From positions 82,824,799 through 82,888,798 of the forward strand of contig CM072513.1 of NCBI GenBank assembly GCA_036898135.1: a stretch of 64,000 nucleotides of DNA. Direction: 5' to 3'. The stretch is from Oncomelania hupensis. Its lineage: Eukaryota > Mollusca > Gastropoda > Littorinimorpha > Pomatiopsidae. Shown one piece after another: positions 52,060 to 64,000 of the stretch. Both the position numbers and the translations under genes were made by a program. Under the pieces are notes generated by a model. The model worked only from the letters and a program-made list of their open reading frames with translations, did not search any database and was not told the DNA's origin. How positions within the stretch are numbered: the stretch's first letter is position 1; every line of letters begins with the position of its first letter.

Positions 52060-52255
52060 TTCTTCCCCATCCCTGGTTGGCCAGGATAGTGCTCAGTTGA
52101 CCGGGCGTCAGACCATGCGACCAAAGGCTGCGGGTGGGCGTCTCGGGCGGTTTGAGTTAGATCCTGTATCGGCCAGCGCCTAGAGTCTAGTCAAGTACGG
52201 CGAGATAAGTGCGCTATAAAAATCCTCAATGATAAATAAAAATAATAATAACGAT
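52060..52255 (+). mobile_element. SINE-like family E, copy 2
   Basis: Contains gggcgtctcgggcggtttga, gatcctgtatcggccagcgc and gtgcgctataaaaatcctca, ending in an A/T-rich tail. Near-match on the opposite strand at 60838-60935. The 5' boundary is uncertain. Confidence 0.65.
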
Positions 52256-53173
52256 TATCTGAATAACTATTTTCGTTGTCTCATTTGACGGCTATTTTCA
52301 GATTCCATTCCGAAACCTGTTGTCGCCTTCTTCTAATAAAAGATAATTTTGGTTGGTGAAAGTCCGCTTTCAAACTGAAATCTACGCTGTTTTTACTTCC
52401 ACTCATCGTCATTAAACACTTCAGGGGAAACAACTCCAGGAAAAGGGCAAGTGCATCCGGTCGTCTGCATAACATCGTCTGCTGCTGTTGTGAGTTCATT
52501 CCATAACATTGTTCTGCACCGTAGGAAACAATAGTTGTTTGAGATACTACAAAGGTGTTTAATGTAGACATTATTGGTTATTGGATTACCATCCTCATCT
52601 GTTCTTCCAGGATGACCACCGGCGGTCTATAGGGGCTTGTTGACGTGTGTAAGCTGCTTGCACAGTCGTTCTGATTCAATCAATGACAACTGCCTATCCT
52701 GCCATAAACAACGCTAACAGTAAGTGATGTTTCGTTGGTTAGATTAACGTCCCACGGACACTATAGCATAAAGGGGACTCATTTGATGCTTCTTCTTCTT
52801 CTTGCGTAGATTAACGTCCCCGGACAAAGGGCGTATAGGGGACAACTTTTTGTTTTTGGGGGAGGGGATGTTTGAGCAGTCTTCGGCTATTTATAGATGC
52901 CGGCACCCGATATGATTGATGATAGCAAGATTGTCCGTTGGGTAGGAGTAACTGTTGTGGGTGGGGCAATCGATTTAGCGGGGTGGGGGTATAGTGTTGT
53001 TGGTAGTTATGCAGAAAGGAAGAAGGAGACGGGAGAGGTAAGAAAGGGTGGGGCGGGGTGGGAGGGGATAGGGGGGGGGATATAGGTGATAAATGCAAAT
53101 TGATCGAGTAAGATTAAACGTACGTGGGTTTTTTCGTCTTTCCTGAATACCGTTATGCTGTGATGAATCAGCA

Positions 53174-53176
<3 letters not shown>
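52256..53176. other. Unassigned, with one local duplication
   Basis: agattaacgtccc...cgga...ggggac is present at about 52740-52780 and again at 52808-52842. No gene seen. Confidence 0.5.

Positions 53177-53253
<77 letters not shown>
53177..53253. repeat. (CT)n microsatellite
   Basis: About 75 bp, one interruption. Confidence 0.97.
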
Positions 53254-53529
53254 GCCTCCCTCATTCTCCTCCTCCTCTTTCTAGCTTTGTAACTTTGGTT
53301 GGCGATTCAGAGACATACGTGCTATTGTTCTGAGAACGGTGTTGGACTGCAGCAGAGGACCAGATAGTAAATGTCATAAGGTAACCGTTTTGTTTGAAAC
53401 AGCCACTATAAGCCTACGTTTTTTTTCCCTTCTTTTTTTTGTCTTCTCTCCCCCTCCCCTCCCCCCATCCGGGCTGAACACCCACCAGTAAGCGCCTTAT
53501 CGTTTATTTTACAAGCGTTTGTAACCGTT

Positions 53530-54172
<643 letters not shown>

Positions 54173-54339
54173 TACAAGCTCATGTGGTTTATTTATATAG
54201 TTTTTGTATTTCCAAACATATCTGTAAATACTTTGAAATAGTCCGGTAGAATCAGAATGAACCAAATGTCGGTCCGTCTGTCTGCCTGTCGGTCTGTTGG
54301 GAACCCTATCTCCAAAACCAGTGAACGGATTTTGACGAA

Positions 54340-55365
54340 ACTTCACAGGAACATGACCTAGGTGAGTGACCAAACTTCACAGGAACATGACCTAGGTGAG
54401 TGACCAAACTTCACAGGAACATGACCTAGGTGAGTGACCAAACTTCACAGGAACATGACCTAGGTGAGTGACCAAACTTCACAGGAACATGACCTAGGTG
54501 AGAGACCAAACTTCACAGGAACATTACCTAGGTTAGTGACCAAACTTCATAGGAACATAACCTAGGTTAGTGACCACACTTCATAGGTACATTACCTTGG
54601 TTAGTGACCAAACTTCATGGGAACATTACCTAGGTTAGTGACCACACTTTATATAGGAACATGACCTAGGTTAGTGACCACACTTCATAGGAACATTACC
54701 TAGGTTAGTGACCACACTTCATAGGAACATGACCTAGGTTAGTGACCATACTTCATAGGAACATTACCTAGGTTAGTGACCAAACTTCATAGGAACATTA
54801 CCTAGGTTAGTGACCACACTTCATAGGAACATTACCTAGATTAGTGACCACACTTCATAGGAACATTACCTAGGTTAGTGGCCAAACTTCATAGGAACAT
54901 TACCTAGGTTAGTGGCCAAACTTCATAGGAACATTACCTAGGTTAGTGACCATACTTCATAGGAACATCACCTAGGTTAGTGACCAAACTTCATAGGAAC
55001 ATGACCTAGGTTAGTGACCACACTTCATAGGAACATTACCTAGGTTAGTGACCACACTTCATAGGAACATGACCTAGGTTAGTGACCACACTTCATAGGA
55101 ACATTACCTAGGTTAGTGACCACACTTCATAGGAACATGACCTAGGTTAGTGACCAAACATAGGAACATTACCTAGGTTAGTGACCAAACTTCATAAAAT
55201 CATTACCTAGGTTAGTGACCACACTTCATAGGAACATTACCTAGGTTAGTGACCACACTTCATAGGAACATGACCTAGGTTAGTGACCACACTTCATAGA
55301 AACATGACCTAGGTGAGTGACCAAACTTCATAGGAACATGACCTAGGTGAGTGACCTGCCTCTCG
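54340..55365. repeat. 34-bp satellite, about 30 units
   Basis: Unit acctaggttagtgaccacac followed by ttcataggaacatt. Variants alternate gtgag/gttag and ttcacagg/ttcatagg: the first units and the last ones share the gtgag form. Upstream unique-looking sequence (gaacggattttgacgaaact) leads into it. Confidence 0.97.
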
Positions 55366-55779
55366 TGCCATCATATTTGCTCTACCGCAAAGACCAAGGT
55401 CACTGCAGTCATTTTGGTGATAAACACCTTTTACTTAATATCTCAAAAACAACTGAAGCGATTTTGTTGAATGTTAGTATACAGGTACTTCATCGGCCAT
55501 CCTTCAGTAGCAGACAAGCTGTAGTCAGTCCAGCTGTAGTCAGTCCAGTTGTACTCGGTCGGTCAGTCAGCGCGAATTTCACTGTTTAGTTCCAAACACA
55601 CTTTTGGCATGATCTCAACAACTGACCCCAAATTGGTCATTTTTATTTTACGGTACTTTAACTACTGCTAAGCATGTTAGATCATTCGTATGTGTGCGTT
55701 CCTAAAGGTCAAGGTCATTGTGCTGCGCCATTTTTTGAACACGTTTTGAGCTGTATCTAGGAATTGGCTTAGCCGAGTT
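55366..55779. other. Unassigned sequence
   Basis: Between two satellites. Contains a short triplication of cagtccagctgtagt at 55520-55556. No gene seen. Confidence 0.5.
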
Positions 55780-56362
55780 AGGTATGTTTTGGCTTGCAGA
55801 CATTGAGATAGTGGCCTGGCATTCCATGATTTAGACATGTTTTGGCTTGTAGACATTGAGATAGTGGCCTGGCATTCCATGATTTAGATATGTTTTGGCT
55901 TGTAGACATTGAGATAGTGGCCTGGCATTCCATGATTTAGATATGTTTTGGCTTGTAGACATTGAGATAGTGGCCTGGCATTCCATGATTTAGATATGTT
56001 TTGGCTTGTAGACATTGAGATAGTGGCCTGGCATTCCATGATTTAGATATGGTTTGGCTTGCAGACATTGAGATAGTGGCCTGGCATTCCATGATTTAGA
56101 TATGTTTTGGCTTGCAGACATTAAGATAGTGGCCTGGCATTCCATGATTTAGACATGTTTTGGCTTGTAGACATTGAGATAGTGGCCTGGCATTCCATGA
56201 TTTAGATATGTTTTGGCTTGCAGACATTGAGATAGTGGCCTGGCATTCCGTGATTTAGATATGTTTTGACTTGCAGACATTGAGATAGTGGCCTGGCATT
56301 CTGTGATTTAGATATGTTTTGGCTTGCAGACATTGAGATAGTGGCCTGGCATTCCGTGATTT
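55780..56362. repeat. 53-bp satellite, about 11 units
   Basis: Unit gatttagatatgttttggct to agtggcctggcattccat, with starts at 55828, 55881, 55934 and so on. Units are highly similar, with a few point changes (cag/tag, cat/cgt). Confidence 0.97.
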
Positions 56363-56582
56363 CCTTCTGCTTCCTTTAGATTAAGCTCAGTCACGACACC
56401 GCCAACAACAACAGCTACAACAACTTTTGAAAATGCTTATTTTTCGGCTGATGTGTGTGTGTGTGTGAAAATACATTTGAATGGCTTGCCATCCGTTGTT
56501 TCTTTTTGGTGGAGGTAGAGAATAGACAATCTTTTTTTCTTCTTGATTCTACCTTTGAAGATTTAGCTATTGATGTGAAGAG

Positions 56583-56898
<316 letters not shown>

Positions 56899-58421
56899 TT
56901 TGAAAGTGTTTCCGTTTTGAAATACAAGTCATGTATTGTTTTGCCTTTGGCGGCTTGAGTGGTTCCCCTTTATCTGCCTTCTTCAAAACGGCTAAAAATG
57001 ATGAATAAATGTGAGATGTGGTCTAGAAGAAAACGGATCTTAGCTTGCTGGGAGAAATCTGTCAACTAAGCCTACTTACGATATTGGATGACGTCAGTCT
57101 ACAATTAAACGAACTGATTTCCTTTCTGGGTTTTATATTGCAATTCCTTAGATCGCCGTGCTTTGTGTTTAATTGAAGAAAAGGCCTGGACATTTTTAAA
57201 AATTATTCTTTCTGTTGTATCGTATATTATTTTTAATTATTAATGAGTTAGAGGTGGGGGTTTTAGACGACATCGTCTGCACATTTTGCAGTTGATGCAA
57301 TAATATCCACTCAGCCTTTGAGGGGAAAAAAGAATGTCAATTTTAACAATTTTTAAAACTGCAACCACATTGAAGTGAAGAAGTTGGGGTAGAACAAGTG
57401 CAGTTAAGGGACGATTATTAATCAAAGGCTAGTGGACTTGCTGAGGAGGGAGGGTATGTGCTATCGATGAAAGATGAGAAATTAAAGTTTGATTTGCCAC
57501 AAAACATCAGCAGGGACCGATGAGTGGCTGATAACGTTGTGATTGCCGATTGCGAGACGTGGTGATTAAAACGGGGATAACGGTCACAGACCAAACATTC
57601 AATTTTCAAAAGTTTTTCAATTGGGAGGCTAACAGAACGGGGGAAAAATAGGAGAACGGAATGATTAGGGAGAGGAGGGGTGGGGATTAAATTTAAAGGT
57701 GGTTGTTGTCGGAGGAAGAGATGATGATCAAGAAGAAGTAGAAGAACAACAACAGCAACAAGAGAAGAACAAGAAGAACAACAACAACAAGATAAAGTAA
57801 AAGAAGAGAATTATTGAGCTAGAGCCTGAAGATAATTAGGACAAATTGTTGACGGCGGGGAAAGGACTGTTGGATTTGGGGGGTGGGGTAGCTGGGAGGG
57901 GTCAAGGTGTAGAGGAGGCAGACCTCAGTTGAGATGTGAACAATGAAACCTTGAAGGTAAGAGCGGAAAGAGAGAGTTGTGTGGAATAGGGTTTCCCACG
58001 CCATTGAGACAATGGTGGTGTTGTGATGTAAGATAGACACTGTCTATCTGACCATCGGTACGTCCTCACCGTCTATCTGACCATCGGTACGTCCTCACAC
58101 ACATCTAGCAACCGTTAGTATTGCGTAGGCAGTCTCAAATACTCCGACTGCAACGAACGACCTCTCCCGGTCTGAGCATCAGAGATCCACTTTAACCTTT
58201 ACGCGAATTATAGCGATGTTCCCGAAAGCTGATTTTATTCCAGCCCTTTCCCATTTCCCTTGTTAAATCTACTTCACCCCGACCCGGGCCTTCCTGGGTC
58301 CCCCACCTCCCACCCCTCCCTCCAACCTCCTACTCCCTCCCTCCAACCTACAACCTCCTACTCCCTCCCCCTTCTTTTTTTTCCTTTCATCCTCACTTTC
58401 CAATTCATGGGTAAAAAATGT
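56899..58421. other. Unassigned sequence
   Basis: No recognised gene. 57700-57800 is rich in gaagaa/aacaac triplets. A 30-bp unit (ctgtctatctgaccatcggt) is duplicated at 58038-58098. Confidence 0.5.
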
Positions 58422-58424
58422 TGA

Positions 58425-58483
<59 letters not shown>
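58422..58483. repeat. (CT)n microsatellite
   Basis: About 60 bp. Confidence 0.97.
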
Positions 58484-58487
<4 letters not shown>

Positions 58488-58734
58488 AAAATACCAGAAG
58501 AGGAAGATCATTTACTAAATGCATGTACATTATACAGTGATCTGAGAGCTAAGTATATAGCTTTCCATGTTCAATCATGTGTCCATCTACTAAAATACGG
58601 AACTAAATTTCATCTATGGAGAATTTGTTTATTTCTGTTCCTTGCCCTAAAATTACGAACAGAATTCTATTTTGGAAGTAAAAGGATGATGTCCAAATGT
58701 CAATGTCAAATCTCTCTCTCTCTCTCGCTCTTGC

Positions 58735-59118
58735 TAGTGGCAAAGAATGAAACCTTTTGTTAGAACTCATAAACGTGCAATTAAAACGGTTATTCTTAAA
58801 AACAAAATCTCTCCGAATGATTATGAACAGATCAACATAAAACCTCTTGCCAACATATTAAAATTTAATAAAGGAATTTTCATGCACAAAATCCTTTTTG
58901 CTAATGCCTCCTCTTATCTTTCTTCTTTGTACTCTAGGAAATCTGCCAGATTTTCTACCAAACTAAATATCCTATTTCCAAGAATTGATCTGTTTAAAAC
59001 CAGTCTGTCATATTCAGGTTCTATTTTATGGAATAACTTTCCAGAAGTACTCCGAAGTGCAATCACTAAATACATATCTCTTATAATACATCTTTTACAA
59101 CACATCAGAAATAATTAA
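58735..59118 (+). mobile_element. LINE RT C-terminal end (family D), copy 2
   Basis: A 123-residue open frame starting MKPFVRTHKRAIKTVILKNK, then FMHKILFANASSYLSSLYSR and SYSGSILWNNFPEVLRSAIT, ending in TAA. This is the end of a CR1/L2-type RT (K-R-A-I; W-N-x-L/F-P). It follows a short CT run and gctagtggcaa, as does the copy at 46209. Confidence 0.75.
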
Positions 59119-59426
59119 TTAGCTACTTAAGTAAAGTTTTACATTAATAACATTTATTAGATTGTTTTAAATAAATGTGTGTTTGTGTGTGTGTGTGTGT
59201 GTTTGTATGTGTGAGTGTTTGTGTTCGCGCGTATGTGCATGTGTGCACAGATATTGATTATATATTGTTACATTATGATGTTATTGTTATAAAGTTATTT
59301 TGTTATACTAATTGTTATTGTTACAAACCCCAAAGGCAAAATGTAAAACAGCACACACAGTGCTTATTTTTTACCCTTTTTAAATAAAATTGGTATCTTA
59401 TCTTAGGTTATCTCATGTTATCTTAT

Positions 59427-59436
59427 CTTCTCTCTC

Positions 59437-59511
<75 letters not shown>
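59427..59511. repeat. (CT)n microsatellite
   Basis: About 85 bp with one TA interruption. Confidence 0.97.
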
Positions 59512-59514
<3 letters not shown>

Positions 59515-59601
59515 CCACCTTCACGCTCATTTTCGATTTGCAGTGTTTATTAGTTCTTATTCGTCGTCATCATTACCTTCTTATAATATTTTAATGTACT
59601 C

Positions 59602-59606
59602 ATCCC

Positions 59607-59681
<75 letters not shown>

Positions 59682-59704
59682 CATCATCATCCTCATCATC
59701 ATCC

Positions 59705-59743
<39 letters not shown>

Positions 59744-59796
59744 CCACCACCACCACCACCTCCACCACCACCATCATCCTCATCCTCATCATCAGG
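59602..59796. repeat. (ATC)n/(ACC)n microsatellite
   Basis: About 190 bp of ATC triplets with cct interruptions and an ACC block. Confidence 0.97.
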
Positions 59797-60384
59797 TGCA
59801 GTGATGCTGCATGCTTCAAACGTGTGTTTCTATGTAAAGAAGGTTGTCTTCTCGTGTTATCTTTTCTTGCAGATGGACAAACTTGTTGAAGTTGTTGTAA
59901 TGATAATTATACAACTACAAAGTTTTATAACGTGGCAGCGTCTCACATCGCTGTAGCAAAGATAATGAAAATACAATGACAGTGATGTGCTGTCGCGGCT
60001 GGTGGCGAGGTGCTGTGATACGCTGCGAAATAATTAATCCACAGATTGTGATTGCGATATCGCCTCCCCTTACTGCACTGTCTAATCACTCAATCAAGGT
60101 CACACTGACCTCACACAACCGGAAACAGTCCATGGCAGCACTCTCACGCTACTCTCCCCACCCCTCCTCCCTATAATACGCCAATCTAATCCACTCCTTC
60201 TGTCTCTGCTTGTGCGTGTGTGTGTACGTGTGTCTGTCTGCCACTGTTTATCACTGTCTGTCACTGCAGAGGAAAAGGTCACATTTTCAAATTCTCTCTC
60301 CCTCCTCTCTCTTTCTCTCTCTGTCACACAAAAATATGCACAGTATGATCCTCCTTATGAATACAATTAATTCCGTGTTTGTAG

Positions 60385-60476
60385 TGCATGAAATGAAACG
60401 CGCAGGAAAAAAGATGATGTCAGAGCCGCCGAGACCGTGGTTCCAGAACTGGGGGTTCCCCTTTTGGCGTCCGTGA
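60385..60476 (+). other. Possible orphan terminal exon (weak)
   Basis: After an acceptor-like gtgtttgtag the sequence becomes CpG/GC-richer and stays open to a TGA at 60474: HEMKRAGKKMMSEPPRPWFQ, then NWGFPFWRP. The Pro/Trp-rich, non-repetitive composition is unlike the nearby shadow frames. No family recognised and no partner exon found. Confidence 0.2.
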
Positions 60477-60745
60477 AGAAGAATAAGACTGACACAGTTG
60501 TAGAAGAGACATTATAATTCTGTAGTACTGTACTTCATCTTCTCCATTGTAGGAGCACTTTGTGACCTCACTGAAAAAGGAGACAAATTCCACTATTTAC
60601 TTGTTCATAGTCCTTACTGAATCAATGCAGAAATTGTAGTTGACCTCAATATGTTTGGCGTCATCCAAACGTCTTTAAATTATGGCAGTTAATGAACTTA
60701 AAGTCAAAGGAAAGGTAACTTATATTTAGCCGCTATATTAACTTC

Positions 60746-60747
<2 letters not shown>

Positions 60748-60826
<79 letters not shown>

Positions 60827-60841
60827 TATTATTATTATTAT
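60748..60841. repeat. (TTA)n microsatellite
   Basis: About 30 triplets, at the tail end of the reversed family E repeat that follows. Confidence 0.97.
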
Positions 60842-60935
60842 TGAGGATTTATATAGCGCACATATTTTGCCGTACTTGGCGACTCAAGGCGCTGACCGAT
60901 ACAGGATGTAACTCAAGACGCCCGTGGCGTTCTTC
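60838..60935 (-). mobile_element. SINE-like family E, copy 3
   Basis: Minus strand: tgagttacatcctgtatcgg, cagcgccttgagtcgccaag, gtgcgctatataaatcctca, then an ATT tail on the left. Colinear with 52100-52250. Confidence 0.7.
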
Positions 60936-60952
60936 TTTTTTTTTCATTCAAA

Positions 60953-60979
60953 TTAGAGAGAGAGAGAGAGAGAGAGAGA

Positions 60980-61019
<40 letters not shown>

Positions 61020-61020
61020 G
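60953..61020. repeat. (GA)n-(GT)n-(GA)n microsatellite
   Basis: Compound dinucleotide array. Confidence 0.95.
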
Positions 61021-61342
61021 GTCTTTCCAATGTACAAATGCATTTTTGAGCAGAAAAGTTATTACTTTCTGGTCTCGTCCTTCTTTTCGGGATGTTGTCA
61101 TACGTCATATGTGCACTTCTTATAAAAGTTTTTTTGTTTTTTGTTTGTTTGTTTTTTGTTAATAAATAATGAATTAAGAATGATATCGTTTATTGTTGGG
61201 GTAAATGAAAACGAACTGGGAATGTTAATACTTATTTAATTACGGGTATTATATAATGGAGAAACTATTGATTTTGCCATTTTTTAAATTGTAAACTATA
61301 ATTGTAAATGTTATTATTTTGTCGTGTGTTTTTGTTTATTGT

Positions 61343-61485
61343 AGCCTGTGGTGTTGTGCATAACATGAAAGGTCTTAATATTGCCATTGGTGCTTGTTTG
61401 ATGTATTTCCCTTGTAACCTGTGACGTTGTGCATAACATGAAAGATCTTTTATATTGCCATTGGTGCTTGTTTGATGTATTTCCC
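61343..61485. repeat. About 76-bp tandem duplication
   Basis: cctgtggtgttgtgcataac to gcttgtttgatgtatttccc occurs twice in a row with minor changes. Confidence 0.92.
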
Positions 61486-61844
61486 CGTTCCCCCTATTTG
61501 GCTACAAAGCCTCTTGAATGTATTGCCTTTCGTTGTATATATGGTTAAAATCATGTTGTATTTTAATATACAAGGACAAAGTTGTAAGTTACAAGACGAG
61601 ACATTTGTACTACTGTACTCTTCCAGTCCAGGATGCGCCTCCCACTGAGTACTCGCTGTGTAATTGTCCACTTGTACAACGCATGAAAACGTCCACATCT
61701 GGGCATGCTTATTGCGCCAACAGTTCGCCATCCAAAGACGAACACGGGACCACCCACAATGCTGGATGTAACTGAAACCGTGCCTTCAAAAAGTGGTACA
61801 AATAAAATACATTTTGACCATTTGCGAGTTCACTCTACTCCTTG

Positions 61845-62578
61845 TACTGTATCAAGACAGGCTATCATCCACTGTGGGACAGTGTATTGTGTGGTCGGTC
61901 TGTGCTTGTATCAAGACAGTCTATCACCCATTGTGGGACAGTGTATTGTGTGGTCAGTCTGTGCTGTATCAAGACAGTCTATCATCCACTGTGGGACAGT
62001 GTATTGTGTGGTCGGTCTGTGCTGTATCAAGACAGTCTATCATCCACTGTGGGACAGTGTATTGTGTGGTCTGTCTGTGCTGTACCAAGACAGTCTATCA
62101 TCCACTGTGGGACAGCGTATTGTGTGGTCTGTGCTGTATCAAGACAGTCTATCATCCACTGTGGGACAGCGTATTGTGTGGTCTGTGCTGTATCAAGACA
62201 GTCTATCATCCAGTGTGGGACAGTGTATTGTGTGGTCTGTGCTGTATCAAGACAGTCTATCATCCACTGTGGGACAGCGTATTGTGTGGTCGGTCTGTGC
62301 TGTATCAAGACAGTCTATCATCCACTGTGGGACAGTGTATTGTGTGGTCTGTGCTGTATCAAGACAGTCTATCATCCACTGTGGGACAGTGTATTGTGTG
62401 GTCTGTGCTGTATGAAGACAGTCTATCATCCACTGTGGGACAGTGTATTGTGTGGTCTGTGCTGTATGAAGACAGTCTATCATCCACTGTGGGACAGTGT
62501 ATTGTGTGGTCGGTCTGTGCTGTATCAAGACAGTCTATCATCCACTGTGGGACAGTGTATTGTGTGGTCGGTCTCCAC
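61845..62578. repeat. 54/58-bp satellite, about 13 units, open in all + frames
   Basis: Unit gtatcaagacagtctatcat, ccactgtgggacagtgtatt, gtgtggtctgtgct (54 bp). Some units carry a 4-bp cggt insertion (58 bp). The three forward frames are all stop-free, so 236-264-residue frames appear in each phase. These are not proteins. Confidence 0.97.
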
Positions 62579-63149
62579 TAACCTGGCCGCAGGGCGGAGA
62601 AAGGGCCATTGTGTGTGTGTGTTGACTGACGGCTAAGGCGAGAGCGCCCCCTGTTGACCGGCATGGGGTTGGGGACTGGCTGGACACACAGCATGATTGC
62701 TTCTGTACACAGCGCTGACCCCCACTGAACCCCGCTGGCCCTCTCCGTCCTCTTACCTGGGGAGTTTGTGCTGGAGATACGGAGGACAGGGTAACCAAAG
62801 GGAGGTGACTGCTTTTCAAGGGGACGAAGGGGGTTATAAAGCCATTTAAGTAGTGGCCACATTTGGCTTCTTACGTTGCACGGTTTATGCTTTGGGTCGG
62901 AGGTAGTGGCGCCATGTTTATCACGGCCGGTTTGAATTTATAAACATGTGTAGCTGTGTAATTTCACTACAAGGCAATTTTTTATGACGATGTAATGTAC
63001 TCTTTTACGATTTGACAATAATATGAAACAAATTTACTAAGATCGACACGCAACAAATAGATTCAACTGCCTGAGCTCCCCAATTCGTGTGTAGCAGACA
63101 ACCTTTGTTGCATGTAATCATGCGTGTGGGAGGAGTTTAAGTGGACCTC
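62579..63149. other. Unassigned sequence
   Basis: Moderately GC-rich to 62840, then AT-rich. No gene recognised. Confidence 0.5.
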
Positions 63150-63157
63150 TAAAATCG

Positions 63158-63184
63158 TGACGTCACACTCTTGCTGCTGATTGG
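63158..63184. promoter_or_regulatory. CRE and inverted CCAAT box upstream of a small frame
   Basis: TGACGTCA at 63158-63165 and ATTGG at 63180-63184, about 250 bp before the ATG at 63432. Promoter-like spacing, but no TATA or start site is visible. Confidence 0.3.
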
Positions 63185-63431
63185 TCCTCGTCAACCCGGC
63201 TTATGTATTTTTGCAAAAGAAATCAAACATGCGTTATCCTTGTGAAATTTTATGTTAGCCAGTACGCAATAAAATGCATAAGGAATTCATAAGCCTAACA
63301 CAAGTGTGGCCGGGTGCATAACACCAATGTGGCCAGGCCTTTAGTCATCGTGAGACGGCAGGTGAAGGACGGTTGAGGCTGGAAGCGCTCAGGAGCGGAT
63401 CACAGTCGGTTAGTTGATCTAGGACTTGAAG

Positions 63432-63653
63432 ATGTCTTCTGATGACTGCATACCTTGTCTAGACCCTCAGCCCACAGTGTGTTCTACACTGACAACAGCT
63501 GACATTTGGTTGGAAGAAGGGAGGAATCTTGGAGGGTTTGTCAATGATTACAGGGCTGGCAGAACAGAAACCCTCAGCAGTAGTGCTTGGACGAAGCACA
63601 GGGAGCTATCTAAACACGTGTCTAATATAGCAAATGTCAATATACGTTAAACT
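63432..63653 (+). CDS. Hypothetical 72-residue protein (weak candidate)
   Basis: An open frame from ATG at 63432 (MSSDDCIPCLDPQPTVCSTL, TTADIWLEEGRNLGGFVNDY, ending NIANVNIR). It is not made of repeats and is acidic at the start with no transmembrane segment. AATAAA signals follow directly after the stop (about 63657 and 63665), and CRE and CCAAT motifs lie upstream, so a small intronless gene or a last exon is possible. No family recognised. Chance frame is still the most likely alternative. Confidence 0.25.
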
Positions 63654-63830
63654 TTAAATAAATCAATAAATACGCGGTCTACGAATGGTTGCTCGCTACT
63701 CTCAGTTGGCCATAACCGTTTCCAGCTGTAGCTCCGTATTGTCTGCGGCGCTGAGGCTAATCCACGACGTGACGTTTCGCTGTCCTCAACCCCTACAGCT
63801 GACCAGGCCACATGGCGACATCTTGCTACT

Positions 63831-64000
63831 CCCTCTTGTACATCCCAGTCGTGGACTGTCTTATATAAGTCACTCCTGTACATCCCAGTTGTGGACTGTC
63901 TTATATAAGTCACTCCTGTACATCCCAGTTGTGGACTGTCTTATATAAGTCACTCCTGTACATCCCAGTTGTGGACTGTCTTACATAAGTCACTCATGTA
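63831..64000. repeat. 40-bp tandem repeat running off the right edge
   Basis: Unit catcccagttgtggactgtc followed by ttatataagtcactcctgta, starting at 63841, 63881, 63921 and 63961. The array continues beyond the window. Confidence 0.96.

Noticed and set aside
61705..62636. Repeat proteins of 236-264 residues
   Set aside because: All three forward frames of the satellite unit are open and 4-bp indels shift phase without consequence. No sign of selection for one frame.

Overview
The window looks like metazoan nuclear DNA, most likely from a mollusc and plausibly a gastropod. The evidence is one spliced animal gene with GT-AG introns, very long (CT)n, (TA)n, (GATA)n and (ATC)n microsatellites, many minisatellites, and several families of degraded non-LTR retrotransposons, tRNA-derived SINEs and hAT-like DNA transposons. 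The taxon is an inference from the repeat style and protein similarity; it was not tested by search.

The only gene I can reconstruct end to end is TIMM50, the presequence receptor of the mitochondrial TIM23 translocase. It lies on the + strand, from the ATG at 6020 to the TGA at 44271. Ten coding exons (6020-6425, 10557-10588, 14178-14199, 16324-16382, 17390-17509, 18126-18233, 22297-22395, 23188-23344, 43700-43803, 44179-44271) total 1200 nt and encode 399 residues. All nine introns are GT-AG and keep frame. The product has a mitochondrial presequence, one membrane segment and an FCP1-like domain whose phosphatase motif is degenerate, as is usual in Tim50. Intron 8 alone is about 20.4 kb.

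The rest is mostly repeats. (1) An APE-endonuclease/RT LINE that I call RTE-like is present in eight copies: 1-3560 minus, 10801-13935 plus, 15083-16239 minus, 16473-17014 plus, 18872-21631 minus, 32565-35775 plus, 50296-50412 plus and 51416-51852 minus. Several have target-site duplications and a (GGATA)n tail. (2) Family B, about 590 bp, ends in (TGTAA)n; it has three long copies and three tail-only fragments. (3) CR1/L2-like LINE 3' ends occur at 7203-8072, 26384-28180 and 34363-35159, and related ends at 45870-46510, 48770-49262 and 58735-59110. (4) An RNase H-bearing I/jockey-like LINE fragment lies at 33222-35299. (5) Two hAT-like DNA transposons are nested inside LINE copies (19795-21140 and 27147-27870). 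(6) An LTR-like insert lies at 1480-3025. (7) SINEs include a tRNA/5S-like composite at 28838-29131.

Downstream of TIMM50 (44.3-64 kb) there is no confidently recognised gene. This part holds LINE remnants, a long inverted repeat at 48776-49262, a palindromic element at 53530-54172, and satellite arrays with 34, 53, 54/58 and 40-bp units. A weak candidate for a small transcription unit lies at 63150-63680. Open frames in the CT, ATC and satellite arrays result from the repeats and are not genes.
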